Below the pieces are notes generated by a model. It had not been told where the DNA came from. It saw nothing but the letters and a program-made list of their open reading frames with translations, and searched no databases. 12,426 nt of DNA from Lojkania enalia (lineage: Eukaryota; Ascomycota; Dothideomycetes; Pleosporales): NCBI GenBank assembly GCA_010094045.1, contig ML986630.1:7583-20008 (forward strand). Direction: 5' to 3'. The translations under genes were made by a program, and so were the position numbers. Positions 1-6,795 of this stretch are shown one piece after another (position 1 is the first letter of the stretch; the number at the start of each line of letters is the position of its first letter).

Positions 1-240
1 AATTATATTACTAAAAAAGAAATACCTATAATATAACTAGAACGACCTTATATAATTTAAACTATAGAAGGGAAAGATTTCTAGAAGAAAGTTATATATA
101 CTATAGAACTAGAAGAGTTCGAAATCCTAGAAATAACCTAATAAGGACAAATATTCTAAATTATAGAGATTACTAACTATAATATTATCCTAGGAATCCT
201 ATAGTTAAGAAAAGAAAACCCTTAGATAAATTAGTAAACG
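1..240 (+). other. Aspartic protease C-terminal part of element A
   Basis: The window opens at Asn-Tyr-Ile-Thr, the kind of sequence that follows the DSGA active site of Ty3-type proteases by a few residues, so the catalytic Asp probably lies just left of base 1. A Glu-Arg-Pro-Tyr segment near 52-63 fits the flap region. The conserved protease end, equivalent to (D)xILGxxWL, is read at about 178-210 as N-I-I-L-G-I-L-stop-L. The Asp has become Asn and the Trp a stop, both RIP-compatible. It is followed by a KENP-x-IN-type stretch that normally leads into RT. Assignment rests on motif order and on sharing a frame with RT. Confidence 0.75.
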
Positions 241-459
241 GGACGAATTATCCTTAAAAACTCTAGCTAACTAATTAAGGAACAACTCGCTATAATAGTA
301 AAAGAAGTAGTAAAAGAATTATTCCTAACAGGAAACGTATTATATAGTATATCTAAAGAATACTAATATTTAATAAAACAACTCTAAGAACTACTATAAT
401 ACCTATCTAAATATAGAGAACCTGATTACGAAATTAAACTATAACTAGAAAAAGAACCT

Positions 460-1250
460 AGATATAGACTAATATATAGCCTAATACTAAGGGAAACAGA
501 AGCTCTAGAATAATATATAGACGAATACCTAAAGAAAGGAATAATTAGAGAATTAAACTTACTAGTAGTATACCCTATATTCTTTATAGATAAGAAAGGA
601 ATAACCGACCTATAAATATATATTAATTACCGCACCCTTAATAATATTATAATAAAGGATTAATATCTCTTACTACTTATCCGTAATTTAAGAAACTAAT
701 TAAGAGAAGCTACTATCTTTATAAAATTAGATATCTAGAACGCGTACTATTAAATCTATATTAAAGAAGGAGACGAATAGAAAACAGTATTTAAAATAAA
801 AAAGGGACTCTTTAAATACCTAGTTATACTATTTAGACTTACTAACACACCAGCCACCTTCTAAAAACGAATTAATAAGATATTAAGACTCTACCTTAAA
901 TAATTCTATATAGTATATTTAGACGATATTCTTATATATTTAAAAATAAAATAGGAATATAAGGAATATATTAAATAAGTACTACGCGTATTATAAGTAG
1001 TAAAGCTGTACCTTAAAGTAAGGAAATATAAATTCTATACTACGAGAATAGACTACTTAGAATTTATTATTAAACTAGGATAACTATAAATAAACCTAAA
1101 TAAATTAGTAGTAATTAGAAACTAGCTAACCCTAAAGTTAGTTAAAGATATCTAATCCTTTATAGGATTTTGTAACTTCTATTAAACCTTTATTAACAAT
1201 TAGAGCGATATAACTACACCCCTAACTCAACTATTAAAGAAAGATATTAT
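460..1250 (+). other. Reverse transcriptase domain of element A
   Basis: This is the Ty3-type RT domain. A segment equivalent to YRPIYSLSPxE begins near 463 and leads into a 'KKGIIRE' stretch. The first catalytic Asp is GAT at 730-732 in K-L-D-I. The polymerase box is intact as Y-L-D-D at 916-927, followed by I-L-I-Y. A thumb motif equivalent to S-F-x-G-F-x-N-F-Y lies at about 1156-1185. All three catalytic Asp codons survive, because their G follows A or C rather than T, but Gln and Trp positions throughout are TAA or TAG. The order and spacing are those of a complete RT. Confidence 0.92.
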
Positions 1251-1317
1251 CTTTATATAGGGAAACGAATAAGAAAAAGCCTTCTAAGAAGTTAAGAAAT
1301 AATTTTAGTAAGAACTG

Positions 1318-1725
1318 GTACTAAAACTCTATAACCTAGAAAAGAAAGCTCTTATAGAAACCGACGTATTAGGAATAAGAATAGCTGGAATCCTTATACA
1401 AATCTATAATGGGAAACGATATCTAGTAGCATATTACTTACGAAAACTTATACTAGTAGAGATAAACTATAATATATACGACTAAGAACTTCTAGCTATT
1501 ATAGCATGCTTTAAAGAATAGCGTGTATACCTATAAGAAGTAAAATAGTAAACCGAAGTCTATTACGATTATAAGAACCTTACCACCTTCCTTACTACTA
1601 TAACTCTTACCTCTAGATAAGTTAGATAGTTATAAGAATTAGCTATATTCGACTTTAAGATTATCTATATTAGTGGGAAATAGAACTAAAGAGTAGACGT
1701 ACTAAGTAGACTATTAGGATATAAG
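1318..1725 (+). other. RNase H domain of element A
   Basis: This is the RNase H that removes the RNA strand during cDNA synthesis. It lies directly after RT in the same frame, as in all Ty3/gypsy Pol proteins. The expected acidic residues are visible: Asp at 1363-1365 (E-T-D), Glu at 1486-1488 (Y-D-stop-E-L-L-A-I) and Asp at 1567-1569 (Y-Y-D-Y-K-N-L, where the usual His after Asp has become Tyr). The domain closes with the connection to integrase, V-D-V-L-S-R-L at about 1693-1713, equivalent to the usual (A)DALSR motif. It carries numerous TAA/TAG codons. Confidence 0.88.
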
Positions 1726-1899
1726 TAAGAGAAAGGAACTACAGCTATACTACTAAGAAAATAATAAAATAGAAGTATAGTATATAATTATCTATAACTT
1801 ACAGCAACGACTATTACTAAAGAAGTAAGCTGGATAATACTAATCAGATTAGTAATAGATAGGATACCTAAAGAACTCTAAGAATAAGAACTAGAATAG

Positions 1900-2700
1900 A
1901 TAGATAGACTACTATATATCTACAATCGAATCTACATACTAGCTAAAATTAGAAAAGAATTTATTAGGTAATTCTATAAAGCCCCTATCTATAGATATTA
2001 AGGAACCGAAAAAACGCTAGAATAAATCCTTAGAAGATTCTACTTTCCTAAAGTAAGAGAATAGGTAAAGAATATATTATAGGAATATATAAACTGTTAA
2101 TAAAATAAATCTAGTAGATATATACTTTATAAACTATTATAAAACCTAAAAATACCTACTAGACTATAAATAGAAATTACTATAGACTTTATTGTTAAGC
2201 TACTAAAGTTAAAAGACTACCCTAAGAGAGAAGTATACAACTCTATTATAATAATTGTAGATAGGCTTATAAAGTATACCTACTTCATCCCCTATAATAA
2301 AGTATTATTAGTAGAATAAGTCGCAAATATCTTCTTAAAATAGATTGTAGTATAGTATAGAGTACTCTAGAAGATAATTATAGACTAAGATACTAAGTTT
2401 ATTTTAAAGTTTTAGTAAACAATTATAAATTTACTAGAAATTAAATATAAGATATCTACAGCATTTTACCTATAAATAGATAGATAGATAGAACAAATAA
2501 ACTAAATAGTAGAATAATACCTATAGTACTACCTTAACTATAGATAAAATAATTAGATAATACTACTACTAATAGTATAACTCGCGTATAATAGTACTAT
2601 ATATAGTATAACTAGAATATTACTATTTATAGTAAACTATAGGTATAAACTAAAAATATATAACACCCCGATTAAAGTAGTATTATAAGTACCCTAAATA
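1900..2700 (+). other. Integrase zinc-binding and catalytic core of element A
   Basis: This is a retroviral-type integrase. The N-terminal HHCC finger is recognisable near 1960-2110, with its His and most Cys codons turned to Tyr or otherwise lost. The core has Asp at 2185-2187 (T-I-D-F-I-V), Asp at 2383-2385 (I-D-stop-D-T-K-F) and Glu at 2491-2493. That Glu lies in a degraded form of the HPQTDGQTE signature: Y-L-stop-I-D-R-stop-I-E. The D, D and E codons themselves are intact although their neighbours show H to Y, P to L, T to I and Q to stop changes. A degraded C-terminal region continues from about 2700 to 3060 before the chromodomain. Confidence 0.9.
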
Positions 2701-3069
2701 TAAGAACGAGTCGAGATTATTTAACAAATATAAGACTTACTAAAGAAAGATCTCTAGTTCCTATAATATACTATAAAGAAATACTATAATAAGAAATATA
2801 AATAACTACCTTACTTTAAGAAGGGGGAAAAAGTTTAGCTGCTAAAACGAAATATTTAAAGTAAACAACTAAGTAGTAAACTAGACTATATTAAAATTAG
2901 ACTATACGAGATTAAAGAATAGATGTTACCCGTAAACTATTAACTTAAATTACCTACAACTATAAAAATCCACCTAACCTTCTATATCGTATTTATAGAA
3001 AAGGCACCTTAGAACGCTAAACTAGTAATATATAACGCGGACGCGTATGGAGAAGACCGGGAATAGAAA

Positions 3070-3240
3070 GTTAAGAGAATAATAAGGTATAAAATATAGA
3101 ATAGTAAATAGTACTATTTAATAAAATAGTTAGAAATAGATGAATACGGGAATCTATAGAATAATACCTAGGAACTAGAAGAAAACCTCAGCCTTACGGT
3201 ATTATAGATATATTATAAAACCCGAATTTACGAAGAAAAT
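3070..3240 (+). other. Chromodomain of element A integrase
   Basis: Chromodomains at the end of integrase define chromoviruses and bind histone marks, which steers integration to heterochromatin. Here a V-K-R-I-I-R-Y start is followed by Y-Y-L-I-K-stop (the YLVKW core with Trp lost to TAG) and an acidic E-I-D-E-Y-G loop. Next comes N-N-T-stop-E-L-E-E-N-L at about 3160-3189, matching the (S)TWEPxENL signature with Trp at 3169-3171 now TAG. A final helix ending T-R-I-Y-E-E-N follows. It lies in the same frame as RT and integrase. The core motifs make the call reasonably safe. Confidence 0.82.
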
Positions 3241-3264
3241 CTAGAGATAGAGTAGTAGGATTAA

Positions 3265-3504
3265 ACGATATTAGCTATATTATAGGAGGCGACTCCGCCT
3301 TAGGAAGAAGACCCGCCTTATAATCTACCTCCTCCTCCTCTTTAAGCTGCTCCTATATATATTTATAACCCTCTACCTGCCTATACTTCGTTTATTTACA
3401 AATTTTACGAAGACGCTAAATCTTTATATAAGCTACCGCCACCTTATTAAAAAGTTATTCCAACTCCTCTTAGGCCAGACAAATCTTCTCCTCTAGCTTT
3501 ATAA
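3265..3504 (+). other. Proline-rich C-terminal extension after the chromodomain (element A)
   Basis: The pol frame continues past the chromodomain and past TAA at 3262, which could be a RIP product of CAA or the true end. The tail encodes D-P-P-Y near 3310-3321, a run of four Pro at 3328-3339, P-P-P-Y at 3436-3447 and a P-T-P-L-R-P stretch near 3460. The frame ends at TAA 3502-3504. The other two frames do not show such biased composition, which suggests it was once translated. A PPxY-like motif can recruit Nedd4-type ubiquitin ligases in retroviral Gag proteins, but there is no evidence for that role here. I do not recognise a named domain. Confidence 0.45.
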
Positions 3505-3979
3505 CTTTAGTATCCTACTTTACTACTAGGAAGAATTAGACATAAATTAGTATTATAGGACTATAATATACGAGTAATTTAAGTATTGTAATCCGCGTTA
3601 TATAACGAATATATACTAGTATAAAGGTACTCTAAATAACACAATTTTTTAGGTGTTTTCTTCTTATCTACCTTATAAGTTAACCTCTTATAGGAATACT
3701 GGGAATAAGGTATAATCGTATTATCTAAATAGTCTATACGATCGGCATAATAGTATCTATTTAGAGTTAAACGATAAAGAGGAGGTATTAGGAATATATA
3801 TAGTCTCAGCGAAAATAGCGTATTAACCCTACTATATACTAGTTTAGAACGGGAAAATTCTCGGGCTGAGAGCTTAAAGAGGGAAGGTAGTATTATAGAT
3901 ACCCTTATAGGGACCCCTATACTAGACCTAATTAAGATCTAGGACTTTATATAGCTGGAAGAATAAGACTAATACGAGG
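3505..3979. other. Unassigned AT-rich stretch between element A and the LTR of element B
   Basis: No recognisable gene is present. All six frames carry stops. Plus-strand frame 2 has only a few TAA/TAG between about 3650 and 3850, and frame 1 continues the element A frame with many. Two purine runs, 3776-3785 and 3876-3887, each followed by T-A, could be RIP-altered polypurine tracts with the start of element A's 3' LTR. No second LTR copy is in the window to test this. The most economical reading is the 3' end of element A, possibly truncated by insertion of element B. Confidence 0.4.
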
Positions 3980-4222
3980 TACGTAATACGTTTAGTAGCT
4001 TAGTTAACTAAGTAACTAAGTACACTTAGTAGCTTAGTTAACTGAGTAACTAAGTAAGAAGAATAATAAGAGAACTAAATTATATTTAATAACCTTACAA
4101 CTCTAATCTTTATAGCTCTTTATAGTTAACTTAAATATCCTTTGCATACTCTACTTACGTACTTCTATTATAAGTCTATAAGAATAATACACCTTACAGT
4201 ATATAATCACTCTTAGTTATTA
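3980..4222 (-). repeat. Probable 3' LTR of Ty3/gypsy element B
   Basis: Read on the minus strand, a G-rich polypurine tract (4223-4231) is followed at once by TAATAACTAAGAG. This is where the 3' LTR of the minus-strand element should begin; the canonical TG would have become TA by RIP. The other edge is placed at TACGTAATACG (from 3980) because the repeat-rich, palindromic sequence ends there, but this limit is an estimate. Its length of about 240 bp is usual for fungal gypsy LTRs. Its partner 5' LTR would lie right of the window, so the boundaries and duplication cannot be confirmed. It could instead belong to another truncated element. Confidence 0.55.
3992..4056. repeat. Two 31-bp quasi-palindromic tandem units in the element B LTR
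   Basis: Positions 3992-4022 and 4026-4056 are 31-bp direct copies separated by CAC. They differ by one A/G transition. Each contains the perfect 12-bp palindrome TTAGTTAACTAA, or its one-base variant in copy 2. It is flanked by ACTTAGT- and ACTAAGT-type arms, so each unit can fold into an almost complete hairpin. Such CTTAGTTAACTAAG blocks sit near LTR ends in fungal gypsy elements as I know them. The role is unknown. Confidence 0.85.
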
Positions 4223-4231
4223 CCCCCGCCC
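4223..4231 (-). promoter_or_regulatory. Polypurine tract of element B
   Basis: On the minus strand this is GGGCGGGGG, immediately 5' of the inferred LTR start. A G-run in this position primes plus-strand cDNA synthesis, and element C has a very similar G7 tract before its own 3' LTR. It lies only 12 bases from the broken end of the RT reading frame, so it marks the right side of the internal deletion in element B. Confidence 0.6.
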
Positions 4232-4249
4232 TACACCTAGCTAATTAGA

Positions 4250-5090
4250 GGCGGTTACAGCTGACTTTAATTTCTTAAAGGTAATATTACATTCTAAAGT
4301 CTATATAAAAGGGGTTATAGAGTTCTATAGTACGATAATTAGCTTTATAATACGCGAGAATTCCGGTATAAACTATTAATAGAATCTAGTAAAACCTAAG
4401 AAGAATTTTACACCTATTATAGTAGTAGGTAGCTACTAGTTATATAGTACTTCTACCTTCTCTAGATTAACCTTAAGATCTTTATTTAATAGGATGTAGC
4501 TAAAATATTTAGTTCGGGTAATATAGAATTTACTCTTTTTAATATTAACTTATAACTCTACTTAACGTAATTTTTTAAGAACTTTCTTAACGTAGATAGT
4601 ATATATCGCCTTATCTTTAGAGTAGATAAAGATATTATCTAGGTAAGTAATATAGAAGTTATCTAAGTAGTCGATTAGTATATTATTTATATAGTACTAG
4701 GAAGTTACTAGACTATTATATAATCTAAAAAGTAGAACTTTATATTTATAGGTTCTATATTAAGTTTAAAAGATAGTATATTCTTTAGAATTAGAGTCTA
4801 TTCTAATCTTATTAAAGGCCGCGCGAATATTAAACTTAGTAAAAATTACTACTTTAGTAGGCCTAAAGAGAAGTTTATCTATATACGATATTAGATATAT
4901 ATTTTTATAGGTAAGAGTATTAAGTTTATAATAATCTATATAGATATATAGGTCGCTATTAGGTTTATAAACGTAAAGAATTAGAAGTATAAAAGAGTTT
5001 CAACTCTACTTAATATACCTATACTATAGATTATCTATAATATACTTCTTAATTACCTCTAGCTTCTTAATATTCTACTTATATAACGGG
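4250..5090 (-). other. Reverse transcriptase domain of element B
   Basis: Read on the minus strand, P-L-Y-K near 5087 opens the domain, followed by the 'IDYYKLN' region (equivalent to IDYRxLN) and F-T-K-F-N-I-R-A-A-F. In the last segment the catalytic Asp at 4829-4831 is Asn. The polymerase box is T-Y-L-D-N-I-F-I-Y at about 4622-4648. The first Asp (4637-4639) is intact; the second (4634-4636) is Asn because its G followed a T. The thumb G-V-K-F-F-L-G-F is followed by the C-terminal L-K-S-A-V-T. Sequence details between motifs differ from element A, so this is not a second copy of A. Confidence 0.88.
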
Positions 5091-5639
5091 CTATAGCTAT
5101 TAGGGAGGGGTTCTATAAGAATAATCTTATAATTATAAGAGCGGTATTCTAGTAATTAATAAGCTATAGTTTTACTAAATATATTATAATACCTATAGTA
5201 TTTAGATAGTAATTAGAGATTTACTAGTACTTCGTTTTCAGCCTTATCTTCTAACTCTAGGGCTTACTTATCTTTAATCAGCCACTCAATTTCGTATAGA
5301 GACGTAGAGAAAAACTTGTTCTCTTTCCTCTTTATATTAAAGTAGAAAGTATTAGCTAAGATAAGAGTAATAATAGGAGAACGAACTTTCTTTAGATTAA
5401 GTTTAGACTTTATTATATGCGGGTATATAGAAACTCTAAACTTATTTAAACTATAGGTTATAAGAGACTAATATAGTTTTAGTAGTTTTAGTAGACCTTT
5501 AATATAATAGATAGTTAGACTGTAAAACTACTAATACTAGTTCTTTTCCTATAAAGCGTCGCGTTGCTAAATATTTAGCTCTACCTTCTTATTATATATT
5601 AGCTAAGTTAATTATATAAGAAGAGGAGGTAAAGAATTA

Positions 5640-5950
5640 TAAGTAGTAGGGTACTTAAAGGGCTATATAATCCGATTTTTATCTATATCTAGCTGGAGTT
5701 GAAAATAATATAACTATTTAATACTAATAATACAATCCTAAATACTTAGATCTATAATAATAAATAGGTAGTTTTAGATAGTTTTTCTATTAATTTACAG
5801 GTATAAATAGATATACTAATTAACTAGAATTTAGATTTAGTCCTAAAAACCTTTAACAATAATTTTAAAGGGTAAATACTATATTAATATATATAGAGTT
5901 TAGGAAAGTAATTTAGCTACTATAAAATTAAGGAATAGAAAGCTTTAGGC
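5640..5950 (-). other. Protease-like region of element B
   Basis: In the pol frame, a stretch reading F-I-I-I-D-L-S-I-stop-D-C-I-I-S-I-K is followed by Q-L-D-I-D-K-N-R-I-I and a Pro-containing linker. It resembles the C-terminal half of the aspartic protease in a common fungal gypsy lineage (a 'PFIIVDLG..DIIIG..W' type pattern leading to 'LD...RRLIWP'). The N-terminal active-site DSG was not clearly identified. The assignment relies on this pattern from memory and on position between Gag and RT. Confidence 0.5.
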
Positions 5951-6214
5951 GTTTATATTAATAAGGGTGTTTAGTTATATACTAACGCTTTTTAAATATA
6001 AAATAGTAGAAATTTAAAAATACTTTCCTCTAAATAAATATAATAAATTAATATTTAATAAGTTATACTTACTTAAGTCTAGAATAGAAAGTTTTTTTTA
6101 GATATCTCTATTTCTTACCTAAAAACTATCTAGGTAGTACTTATTTACGTTTAAAAACTCTTCTTCCTTAATCTTCTCTTATTTAACCTCTATTTTTTAT
6201 ATTTTAAGAACTAT

Positions 6215-6256
6215 ATATTTATTTATAAAATATCCTACTTTACTATAATTATAGTA
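6215..6256 (-). other. Gag CCHC zinc knuckle of element B with all four ligands turned to Tyr
   Basis: The minus strand reads Y-Y-N-Y-S-K-V-G-Y-F-I-N-K-Y. This is the exact spacing C-x2-C-x4-H-x4-C of a retroviral nucleocapsid knuckle (usual form CYNCGKxGHFxxxC) with every Cys and the His replaced by Tyr. TGC/TGT to TAC/TAT and CAC/CAT to TAC/TAT are the changes RIP makes at TpG and CpA. The knuckle would have bound genomic RNA. It lies about 50 bases from the copia insertion point. Confidence 0.85.
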
Positions 6257-6307
6257 ATTACCTAGAGTTATATACCTTTTAGGTATAAAAGTCTTACTAG
6301 ATTATTA

Positions 6308-6312
6308 AAGAG
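6308..6312. repeat. Left target-site duplication of copia element C (AAGAG)
   Basis: AAGAG directly precedes the TG of the 5' LTR and is repeated exactly after the CA of the 3' LTR at 11912-11916. Five base pairs is the duplication size typical of Ty1/copia integrases. It fixes both ends of element C to the base. Confidence 0.95.
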
Positions 6313-6350
6313 TGTTATAGGGATTTTCGGCTAGTCTACCGAGCTGTATC

Positions 6351-6409
6351 AGATATCGACGTACGATATCACGGTCGATATTACGCCGGATATCATGCTG
6401 GATATTAGC
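6351..6409 (+). repeat. Degenerate GATAT-motif repeats in the 5' LTR
   Basis: Five GATAT(C/T) motifs occur here at spacings of roughly 9-14 bp. The first two form an inverted repeat, GATATCG-ACGTA-CGATATC. The 3' LTR has three motifs because one 24-bp block is missing. In LTRs such U3 repeats often act as enhancer-like sites, which is only a possibility here. Confidence 0.75.
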
Positions 6410-6431
6410 TAATATACCCCTTTTTTATGTA

Positions 6432-6441
6432 CATAAATATA
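6432..6441 (+). promoter_or_regulatory. Possible TATA-like element in the copia 5' LTR
   Basis: CATAAATATA lies in the middle of the 5' LTR and is conserved as CATAAATATG at 11827-11836 in the 3' LTR, in an otherwise diverging stretch. Its position would suit a U3 promoter. In DNA this rich in TpA the match alone carries little weight. Confidence 0.25.
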
Positions 6442-6516
6442 GCCCGCTGGCTATCTTTAATCAACTAGTTCAGCTCCTTATCTTCCTCCCTGAGACAAGA
6501 TTCGCCTCTCACTATA

Positions 6517-6531
6517 GTTATAAGCCCGGTT
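6517..6531 (+). promoter_or_regulatory. Primer-binding site, half-tRNA(iMet) type
   Basis: The 15 bases directly after the 5' LTR read GTTATAAGCCCGGTT. They resemble GTTATGAGCCC..., the complement of the anticodon arm of eukaryotic initiator Met tRNA (…GGGCTCATAAC…), with one G now A in a TpG context. Copia elements of flies, plants and fungi prime from a cleaved 5' half of tRNA-iMet rather than from the 3' CCA end. A match to the tRNA 3' end (TGG start) is absent, which supports the half-tRNA mode. Confidence 0.7.
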
Positions 6532-6795
6532 ACCGTACTAAAATAGCTGTAACTTAATTTATATATTGCGATTAATATTACTCCTTTTTGTTTAGTATTG
6601 TAATATCGCGATATTATCATCTTTATCGTTTACCAACGATTTTTTTAGGTATTTAACTATTAGAATTACGTGTAAATTCTACACTTTATAAGCCTATTAA
6701 TATACTGTATCGCGTTTAAGACTATTTTATTCTCTAGTATTAATATATTCTAGTATATTTCTAGTATTGCAACGGTTGTACACTCCTCTATAACT
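6532..6795 (+). other. Leader between primer site and gag of element C
   Basis: This region holds no recognisable coding sequence. It holds a perfect 16-bp palindrome (6601-6616) and a short hairpin (6625-6640), and would be the 5' untranslated RNA where packaging and dimerisation signals normally lie. The Gag frame becomes coherent around 6796, where ATA-TCT-GAG-AAG-AAG could be a RIP-altered ATG start. Confidence 0.5.
6601..6616. repeat. Perfect 16-bp palindrome TAATATCGCGATATTA in the leader
   Basis: The sequence is identical to its own reverse complement over 16 bases, with a CGCG centre. It is followed nine bases later by ATCGTT-TACC-AACGAT (6625-6640), a 6-bp stem with a 4-base loop. 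Both lie in the untranslated leader of element C. Confidence 0.8.

Larger units (their letters stand above)
1..3504 (+). pseudogene. Ty3/gypsy chromovirus pol remnant (element A), RIP-degraded
   Basis: This is the polyprotein of a Metaviridae retrotransposon that would have processed itself, reverse-transcribed its RNA and integrated the cDNA. One plus-strand frame (codons starting at 1, 4, 7 and so on) runs without a detectable frameshift through the protease tail (1-240), RT (about 460-1250), RNase H (about 1318-1725), integrase (about 1900-2700), a chromodomain (about 3070-3240) and a proline-rich tail. The frame is broken by dozens of TAA and TAG codons, mostly where Gln (CAA/CAG) or Trp (TGG) is expected, as RIP produces. 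The catalytic triads I could place in RT, RNase H and integrase are still encoded. The gene enters from the left edge, so Gag, the 5' LTR and the protease active site are outside. The family call is firm. The 3' limit at 3504 is less sure because the frame could have continued. It cannot make a full-length protein as it stands. Confidence 0.93.
4244..6312 (-). pseudogene. Gag zinc knuckle - protease - RT remnant of element B, lacking RNase H and integrase
   Basis: One minus-strand frame reads from 6312 down to 4244. It contains a Gag CCHC knuckle (6215-6256), a protease-like segment (about 5640-5950), an F-S-T-S-L-Y-E-I-E-W linker (near 5270-5320) and a complete RT (about 4250-5090). The RT includes P-L-Y-K, R-A-A-F, Y-L-D-N, I-T-R-T-K-Y and F-F-L-G-F motifs. 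Two of the three RT catalytic Asp codons are now Asn: 4829-4831 and the last codon of Y-L-D-D (4634-4636). The frame stops being recognisable right after the RT thumb, at F-K-K-L-K-S-A-V-T, where RNase H should begin. Instead the polypurine tract follows within 12 bases. There are dozens of TAA/TAG codons and no frameshift that I can detect. Its 5' continuation is at 11917-12426. Confidence 0.88.
6313..6516 (+). repeat. 5' LTR of copia element C (204 bp)
   Basis: It begins TGTTATAGGG and ends CACTATA, where the terminal CA has become TA. It aligns end to end with 11732-11911. Against that copy I count about 18 transitions, no transversions and one 24-bp extra block at about 6367-6390. That block belongs to a degenerate GATATNA(C/T)G repeat between 6351 and 6409. 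The LTR would supply promoter and RNA-end signals. The second half (about 6440-6510) retains more CpA and TpG than the rest of the window. Confidence 0.95.

Noticed and set aside
2478..2491. TAGA tetranucleotide run as a microsatellite
   Set aside because: It is the integrase HPQTDGQTE coding segment after C-to-T / G-to-A change. Translation in frame gives the expected motif positions.
3888..3979. Definite 3' LTR of element A starting after the purine tract 3876-3887
   Set aside because: There is no second copy in the window, no clear TG start and no duplication, so it is left as a possibility only.
3992..4056. Tandem units as a CRISPR or replication-origin iteron array
   Set aside because: There are only two units, 3 bp apart, with no variable spacers or cas/rep genes. 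They sit inside an inferred LTR.
4223..6312. Element B as a second, inverted copy of element A
   Set aside because: RT motifs, the inter-motif sequence and the region upstream of RT differ. Element B shows no chromodomain or integrase, and the protease-like segment is of another type.
6625..6646. Stem-loop followed by six T, resembling a bacterial intrinsic terminator
   Set aside because: The stem is only 6 bp and A+T-rich, and the surroundings are a eukaryotic LTR element leader, where rho-independent termination does not apply.
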